A stretch of 64,000 bases of DNA from Phycisphaerales bacterium (lineage in GTDB: Bacteria; Planctomycetota; Phycisphaerae; Phycisphaerales; SM1A02): positions 1-64,000 of the forward strand of contig JAKVBU010000015.1 in assembly GCA_022446885.1 (NCBI GenBank). Direction: 5' to 3'. Below are positions 59,352-64,000 of the stretch, in pieces (positions within the stretch are counted from its first letter, which is position 1; each line of letters starts with the position of its first letter). The notes under the pieces were generated by a model. It had not been told where the DNA came from. It was given only the letters and a program-made list of their open reading frames with translations, and made no database searches. A program made the position numbers and the translations under genes.

Positions 59352-60776
59352 TCAAACCGTCAGTTCGACGGCGTCGGTGGCCGCAGGCCCGTAGCGGGAC
59401 TCCAGCGGCTGAACGACCTCTTGCAGGAAGGCGGTGACCTGGTCTTGGGCACGCCCGACGTACCGATTGGCATCGAGGAGGTCGGTCAGGTCGATGTTCG
59501 CGAACGTCTCATGTGCGGCCAGTCGCTCGAGCAGATCGTTGGGGCCGCCGGCCTTGACCTTCGCCACGGCCGCCATCGATGCCTCTCGGATCACCTCATG
59601 GGCCTCTTGTCGATCGGCACCTTGTCGCACGGCCTCCATGAGCATGTCTTCGGTGGCCATGAAGGGCAGCTCGGCCGCCAGCCGGGCCTCGATCACGGCC
59701 TCGTTCACCACCAGCCCATCGGCCACGTTTCGCATGATGTCGAGCACACCATCGAGCGCCAGGAAGGCCTCGGGCAGCACCAATCGGCGATTGGCCGAGT
59801 CATCGAGCGTGCGTTCCATCCACTGCACGGCCGCCGTCTGCAGGGCATTGCCCACCAGATTCATGACGAATCGCGACATGCCACATGCCCGCTCGCACCT
59901 CATGGGATTGCGTTTGTAGGCCATGGCTGATGAGCCGATCTGCGTAGATTCAAACGGCTCCTCGAGTTCGCGGAGGTTCGAGAGCAGCCGAACGTCGGTC
60001 GCCCACTTGTGCACGGCGGCGGCAATGGAGGCCAGCGCCGAGAGAATCTGGGCATCCACCACGCGTGGGTACGTCTGGCCAGACACGGGAAGCCGACGGT
60101 CCAGCGGCCATCCCATCTCTTGTGTCACCAGTTCATCGAGCCGCTCGACGGCTTCGCTGTCTCCGTCAAACAGGGCCATGAATGACGCCTGGGTGCCCGT
60201 GGCGCCCCGCACGCCTCGGAATCGAAGCGTGTCTCGACAGTGCTCCAACTGCTCAAGGCCAAGCCAACAGTCTTGCGCCCAAAGTGTGGCCCGCTTGCCC
60301 ACGGTGACTGGTTGAGCGGGCTGATAGTGCGTAAATCCCAACGTGGGCAGTGCCTTGTGGCGTTCTGCGAATCGGCCCAGCGACATGATGACGGCGGCTG
60401 TCTTGGCGGCGATGAGATCCATCGCCTCTCGCAGAAGCAGCAGTTCGGTATTGCAATTGACGAACTGGCTCGTGGCACCCAGATGGATGATCGGGGCCGC
60501 TTCGGGGGCGACGTCAGCGAGCGTGTGGACATGGGCCATCACGTCATGTCGGAGACGTTTTTCATGAGCACGTGCCGCATCGAAATCGATGTCATCAAGA
60601 TGCGCTTCAAGGGCCGCGATCTGCTCATCGGAGATTGGCAGGCCCAACGTCTTCTGCGACTTGGCCAGTGCCAGCCAGAGCCGCCGCCACGTTCCGAAGC
60701 GGCGGCGATCCGACCAGAGCGACTGCATGGCCTTCGATGCGTATCTGGTTTCCAGCGGCGATCGGTAGGTGTCCAA
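59352..60776 (-). CDS. purB: Adenylosuccinate lyase
   Basis: 474 residues from a TTG at 60776, chosen because homologues begin close to (M)DxYRSPLxTRYAS; TTG 60797 is 7 residues upstream and ATG 60727 would lose the conserved start. Motifs: YRSPLETRYASKAMQSLWSD, IIHLGATSQFV, FTHYQPAQPVTVGKRA, and the signature GSSAMAYKRNPMRCER (Ala where many have Pro). The C-terminal block is DLTDLLDANRYVGRAQDQV. It cleaves SAICAR and adenylosuccinate in purine synthesis and resembles the eukaryotic-type ADSL branch. It diverges from the UbiA-like gene. Confidence 0.96.
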   Translation of the reverse strand: MDTYRSPLETRYASKAMQSLWSDRRRFGTWRRLWLALAKSQKTLGLPISDEQIAALEAHLDDIDFDAARAHEKRLRHDVMAHVHTLADVAPEAAPIIHLGATSQFVNCNTELLLLREAMDLIAAKTAAVIMSLGRFAERHKALPTLGFTHYQPAQPVTVGKRATLWAQDCWLGLEQLEHCRDTLRFRGVRGATGTQASFMALFDGDSEAVERLDELVTQEMGWPLDRRLPVSGQTYPRVVDAQILSALASIAAAVHKWATDVRLLSNLRELEEPFESTQIGSSAMAYKRNPMRCERACGMSRFVMNLVGNALQTAAVQWMERTLDDSANRRLVLPEAFLALDGVLDIMRNVADGLVVNEAVIEARLAAELPFMATEDMLMEAVRQGADRQEAHEVIREASMAAVAKVKAGGPNDLLERLAAHETFANIDLTDLLDANRYVGRAQDQVTAFLQEVVQPLESRYGPAATDAVELTV

Positions 60777-60811
60777 GGCGACATTGTACCCGCGCAAGCC
60801 ATACTGGGACC

Positions 60812-61639
60812 ATGCTCGGAGCCGCTGGCCATCTCGCCGTGTTTGCCGCCTGCTATGTGGCAGCGCAAACGTTGATGGTGAGCCTGCTCGTTGGGCAGGG
60901 GGTGTGCTGGCGGGCGATCATGATTGCCCTGCTGACGGCGCTGGGAACGTATCTGGTCGATCGCAGCGGCCCTTGGCCTGGGCATCCGGACAGGGGTGAT
61001 CTGCGGGCCCATCCCAAACGGGTGCGATTTTTGCGTCGGCATGCCCCGTGCGTACGGGTCACAGCCGTCACCGCATTGACCGCAGCCTTCCTGCTTGCTG
61101 TGCCTTGGGGCCTTGTGGCGACGGTGGTTCCTCTCTCAGTGATCGGTTTGCTGTGCTACGCCAGGTGGGCACTGCCGGGGCGGCGTCTCAAGGATCGGCT
61201 CTGGATCAAGAACCCTGCGGTAGCCGCCAGCATCACGATGTTGGCTGTGGCATTGGCCTTTGCGCACGGACAAGAAGTCGCGACGTCAACCGCACTGATC
61301 GCCGCAGGTGTTGTTCTGCTGCGGGTGTGGGCCGACGCGATGAGGTGTGACATCGATGACGCCGAATCTGATGCACGACAGGGCACTCGCACCATCGCCA
61401 ATGTCCTGGGACCTGAAGCCGTTTGGCGGGGGGCGATCTCGCTCGACACGCTGGCGGCGGCCTTGGCGCTCCTGACTGCAGGCGCGCTGGGCTGGCCGGT
61501 AGCGATTGCACTGGCGATGGTTCCGCTTGCCATGTCCATCGTGCTGACCGTGTACAGGCCCACACCGATTCGTGATCTGGTAGATGCGACCGGTGCGCTC
61601 AGCGTGTTGATCGCATGGCTCTTGGCATCAGGTTTCTGA
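60812..61639 (+). CDS. UbiA-family prenyltransferase-like membrane protein
   Basis: 275 residues. About eight membrane helices and a reduced UbiA pattern: YLVDRSGPWPGHPDRGDLRA near the N-terminus, WIKNPAVAASITMLAVALAF, and MRCDIDDAESDARQGTRTIA (DxxDxxxDxxxGxxT, second Asp motif). The first Asp motif is not the usual NxxxDxxxD. It belongs to the wider UbiA family (polyprenyl or tetrapyrrole prenyltransferases); the substrate is unknown. Its end overlaps the convergent plsY by 12 bp. Confidence 0.85.
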   Translation: MLGAAGHLAVFAACYVAAQTLMVSLLVGQGVCWRAIMIALLTALGTYLVDRSGPWPGHPDRGDLRAHPKRVRFLRRHAPCVRVTAVTALTAAFLLAVPWGLVATVVPLSVIGLLCYARWALPGRRLKDRLWIKNPAVAASITMLAVALAFAHGQEVATSTALIAAGVVLLRVWADAMRCDIDDAESDARQGTRTIANVLGPEAVWRGAISLDTLAAALALLTAGALGWPVAIALAMVPLAMSIVLTVYRPTPIRDLVDATGALSVLIAWLLASGF

Positions 61640-62305
61640 TGGTCCCACCGTGTGTTCACTGCCTCGGAGCAGTCGGGCGATATTGGAGCGGTGTCGAATC
61701 AGAACGAGCAGGGCCACGAGCAGCGTGATGGCCATCGGTGGGCTCATCCGGGCCGCGATCGATGCCTCCTCTTCAGGAGACGGGATCATGAGCAGAACGA
61801 TGGCTGTGGCACAAGGCACCATGCAGGCTGCCACCATGCTCGCCAGAGAGACCGTTCGGGTCAGCGCGACAACCAGCAACCAAGTGGCCATCCCAGCCCC
61901 GGCGGCCACCGAGAGTGTGGGGAAAGTGCCCAGCAGCACGCCGAACGCCGTAGCCACCCCTTTGCCGCCCTTGAAGCGCAGATAAACAGGAAACACATGG
62001 CCGATCAGCGCAGCCACGCCCACGGCCAGCCACAGCCACGAGTCTTGGGCCGGGATGTCGGTCATCCATCGCCCGATCAGCCCGTGGGCAAAGCCAGCCC
62101 CCAAAACTGGAATGAGGCCCTTGCCAAGATCGAGGATGAAACAGGCGATGCCCCATCGCCTGCCCAGCGTGCGGCCCAGATTGGTCGCACCGATGTTTCC
62201 GGATCCGTGTGTTCGAATGTCCACGCCTTTGGCCAACCCCATCAGCAGCCCGAAGGGAATGCTCCCAAGGCAGTAGGCGACGATGATCCAGATGGCCCAA
62301 CTCAT
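61628..62305 (-). CDS. plsY: Acyl-phosphate glycerol-3-phosphate acyltransferase
   Basis: 225 residues, five membrane segments. The three PlsY motifs are intact: GSGNIGATNLGR, the glycine-rich KGGKGVATAFG, and a C-terminal loop with IRHRSNIARLLRG. It transfers acyl groups from acyl-phosphate to glycerol-3-phosphate, the first step of phospholipid synthesis. It is 9 bp from the glycosyltransferase gene and belongs to the same minus-strand operon. Confidence 0.96.
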   Translation of the reverse strand: MSWAIWIIVAYCLGSIPFGLLMGLAKGVDIRTHGSGNIGATNLGRTLGRRWGIACFILDLGKGLIPVLGAGFAHGLIGRWMTDIPAQDSWLWLAVGVAALIGHVFPVYLRFKGGKGVATAFGVLLGTFPTLSVAAGAGMATWLLVVALTRTVSLASMVAACMVPCATAIVLLMIPSPEEEASIAARMSPPMAITLLVALLVLIRHRSNIARLLRGSEHTVGPSET

Positions 62306-62314
62306 GGCGGCAGC

Positions 62315-63307
62315 CTAGGCCCTTGCGAGCAGACTGTCGATGGCGTGGCACACGTCTGAGACAGGAATGCGGTCCATGCGGCATGTCTTGGCGCAGCGAT
62401 CAGCCACAAGTGACTCGGGCAGAAATGGCTCGGACAAGAGCCGCCGTTCGCTGGGGCAGGCAATGGCCGTCCACCGATGATCAGTCGGGCCGAACAGCGA
62501 TACGACCGCCGTCGAAGTGCACAAGGCGATATGGCGGGGGCCGGTGTCATTGCTCACCACGATGGAGGCGCCGTCGATGATCGCTTTGAGGGCGCCAATG
62601 CTGGTGCCCGCATTGATCCCGTCGATGGTCGACTCGGGGGCCGCCGCACAAATGGTCGCTGCAAGCTCAGCCTCGGCTGGCGCGCCCACCACCAGACTGA
62701 CCAATTGATGTTGATCGCTCATCGTTCTGGCGACCGCAGCGAAGTGCTCGGCGGGCCAACGCTTGTCGGTTCGATTTGCGCCCGGAACAAGCACGGCGTA
62801 GGGGCGATCGCTCAACGCCTTCAGCAGGGGCCCAGCTTGTGCCCGGTCGTCTTCGGTCACGTGCAGGTGCATGGATGGCGTGGGCGTGTCGATGGAGCAC
62901 ACCTGTCGCACAAGATGGGCATACCACTCGACTGTGGAGACTGCTCGTGTTCGATCGAGTTGGTCAATGGCATCGGTCAGTAGCCAGCCGCGACCGTCGC
63001 GTCGGTATCCGATGCGGCGCTGGACGCCGCTCAGCCGAGCGATGAGGCCCCAGCGGAACGAACCAGGCAGCACCCAGCACTCGTTCAGTTGAGCCCCTCG
63101 GACAGCCTTTGCAGTTGCCAGCACACGTCGCGGCTCGATGATGTGCCCGGTGTCCACGTCCGGATGGGCTTCAAGCAGCGCCCCAGCCGACGTGTTGGTG
63201 AACACGTGGATCCGACCATCAGGACGAGCTTCCCTGAGCAGGCGCAACATGGGCGTGGCCATGCACACATCGCCCAGCCAAGTGGGCATGATGACGCCGA
63301 TGTTCAT
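62315..63307 (-). CDS. Glycosyltransferase family 9 (heptosyltransferase/WaaF-like)
   Basis: 330 residues. GT-B fold: IGVIMPTWLGDVCMATPMLR at the N-terminus, RIGYRRDGRGWLLTDAI, and in the C-terminal half VLVPGANRTDKRWPAEHFAA and VVSNDTGPRHIALCTSTAVV with SLFGPTDHRWTAI, the nucleotide-sugar site. Family members transfer heptose from ADP-heptose to lipid A core. The neighbour GmhB-like phosphatase makes the donor pathway plausible. The GmhB stop overlaps this start by 4 bp. Confidence 0.95.
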   Translation of the reverse strand: MNIGVIMPTWLGDVCMATPMLRLLREARPDGRIHVFTNTSAGALLEAHPDVDTGHIIEPRRVLATAKAVRGAQLNECWVLPGSFRWGLIARLSGVQRRIGYRRDGRGWLLTDAIDQLDRTRAVSTVEWYAHLVRQVCSIDTPTPSMHLHVTEDDRAQAGPLLKALSDRPYAVLVPGANRTDKRWPAEHFAAVARTMSDQHQLVSLVVGAPAEAELAATICAAAPESTIDGINAGTSIGALKAIIDGASIVVSNDTGPRHIALCTSTAVVSLFGPTDHRWTAIACPSERRLLSEPFLPESLVADRCAKTCRMDRIPVSDVCHAIDSLLARA

Positions 63308-63849
63308 GCCGGCGGTCCGATGCAGGCCGCCGCTTCGATCAGGTTCTCGCAGCGGTGATCGGGCGGTGGATCACAGGATGCCATTCCCAGAAGCACGGTG
63401 CGGCAGCCGGCAGATTGACCTGCAGCGATGTCGCGCGGCGCGTCGCCCACGAGCCAACTGGCCTGCAGGTTCACATCATGTTCTTGGGCTGCCGCCAGCA
63501 GCATGCCCGGGGCCGGCTTGCGCCACGGGTGCTCGCGGGTGAATGCAGGCACGACGCCGGCAGGGTGCCATGGGCAGGCGTAGAACTCGGTAACGACTTG
63601 CTCATGACCAGTTGCAGCCTGCAGCAGCGCATGGAGACGATCATGCACGGCGTCTACATCCGACATGGTGTATCGGCCTCGGGCCACACCGCCCTGATTG
63701 GTGACGACAAAGAGCCGCCATCCATGAGCCAGCAGAGTCGACACACCCTCCGCAACGCCCGGCAACAGTCGAACTTCTTCGGGATCACCCAGATCGCCCT
63801 TGTTGGCGATGAGCGTCTCATCTCGATCGAGGAATACAGCGGCCGTCAT
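63304..63849 (-). CDS. GmhB-like HAD phosphatase (D-glycero-heptose-1,7-bisphosphate 7-phosphatase)
   Basis: 181 residues. HAD motifs: AVFLDRDETLIAN (nucleophile Asp), LFVVTNQGGVARG, KPAPGMLLAAA and WLVGDAPRDIAAG. GmhB has a zinc loop CxH...CxC; here the first part is CPWHP but the second reads EHPWRKP without Cys, so the zinc site looks incomplete. It dephosphorylates heptose bisphosphate for ADP-heptose. It overlaps both neighbours by 4 bp (ATGA). Confidence 0.92.
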   Translation of the reverse strand: MTAAVFLDRDETLIANKGDLGDPEEVRLLPGVAEGVSTLLAHGWRLFVVTNQGGVARGRYTMSDVDAVHDRLHALLQAATGHEQVVTEFYACPWHPAGVVPAFTREHPWRKPAPGMLLAAAQEHDVNLQASWLVGDAPRDIAAGQSAGCRTVLLGMASCDPPPDHRCENLIEAAACIGPPA

Positions 63850-64000
63850 CGGACCATGCCCGTGGGGCGAATGACCAACTCATTGATGCACACGTGCGGT
63901 GGCTGTTCCAGAGCAAATCGCACTGCAGTGGCGACGTCGTCGGCACGCAGCACGTGCTCAAGTGAGTCGTAGTAGGCCTCGGTGCCCGCGCGCACCTTGG
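63846..64000 (-). CDS. Short-chain dehydrogenase/reductase, C-terminal end (5' part outside window)
   Basis: Only the last 51 codons are visible. They read AYYDSLEHVLRADDVATAVR, FALEQPPHVCINELVIRPTG, a typical C-terminus of the classical SDR family (YdfG/serine dehydrogenase type, with QPPHVxxNEL-IRPT). The stop overlaps the GmhB start (ATGA), so it is the upstream member of the plsY operon. The active-site part is not in the window. Confidence 0.85.
   Translation of the reverse strand, partial: KVRAGTEAYYDSLEHVLRADDVATAVRFALEQPPHVCINELVIRPTGMVR

Noticed and set aside
1-64000. CRISPR arrays, tRNA/rRNA genes, insertion sequences, prophage genes
   Set aside because: No regularly spaced direct repeats, no conserved RNA gene sequences, no transposase or integrase motifs were seen while reading both strands.

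Overview
The window looks like chromosomal DNA of a planctomycete, most likely of the class Phycisphaerae. The evidence is high GC, Tat-exported Gfo/Idh/MocA oxidoreductases next to an FGE-type (SUMF1) protein, an exosortase/EpsI fusion, a dockerin-like tail on a secreted peptidase, a planctomycete-style Hc1 histone-like mini-protein, and a type IV pilus/type II secretion operon with N-methylated pseudopilins. The species is inferred, not proven. I saw no rRNA, tRNA, CRISPR array, insertion sequence or prophage.

Layout. 1-4176 (minus): an operon of FGE-like protein, two Tat oxidoreductases and a TIM-barrel isomerase cut by the window edge. Its 5' end overlaps that of the divergent lipoprotein ApbE (4142-5110). 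5111-10851: a stress island with three Hsp20-type chaperones, an HdeD-like membrane protein, a sigma-70 factor and a ClC chloride/proton transporter that carries an inserted J-domain-like module. 10852-12146: a candidate small RNA, then lipA. 12445-25878: an exopolysaccharide/exosortase locus (Wza-like exporter, exosortase-EpsI fusion, 1710-residue TPR protein, Wzz/BY-kinase-like protein, WecA-like transferase, LMW tyrosine phosphatase, fructosamine kinase). 25885-29513 (minus): DUF1015 protein, serA, serC. 29754-44775: a 15-kb pilus/secretion operon (two tandem GspG-like pilins, a GspH-like pilin, PilM, PilN, PilO, a PilP-like protein, secretin, TPR lipoprotein, GspE, GspF). A histidine kinase, receiver, HD-GYP and STAS cassette sits inside it. 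44844-50694: dus, dnaK and a dockerin-bearing zinc carboxypeptidase. 50836-64000: mixed housekeeping and envelope genes (oxidoreductase, two UbiA-type prenyltransferases, two related small lipoproteins, proS, manA-like, fabZ-like, Hc1 histone-like, purB, plsY, glycosyltransferase 9, gmhB-like, and an SDR cut by the edge).

Main discoveries proposed. (1) The ClC transporter at 9241-10851 has a J-domain-like insert whose HPD motif reads HPL. (2) Three chaperone promoters (hsp20-A, hsp20-B/C, dnaK) look sigma-54 dependent (-24/-12), and each has an upstream TGCC-N5-GGCA dyad. This suggests an undescribed sigma-54/enhancer-controlled heat-shock regulon in place of sigma-32 or HrcA control. (3) A pyrimidine-rich, anti-Shine-Dalgarno-like small RNA candidate with an intrinsic terminator lies between ClC and lipA. 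(4) The pilus operon embeds a complete signalling cassette next to a GspE with an MshEN-like N-terminus, and its pilins end in an EF-hand-like loop.
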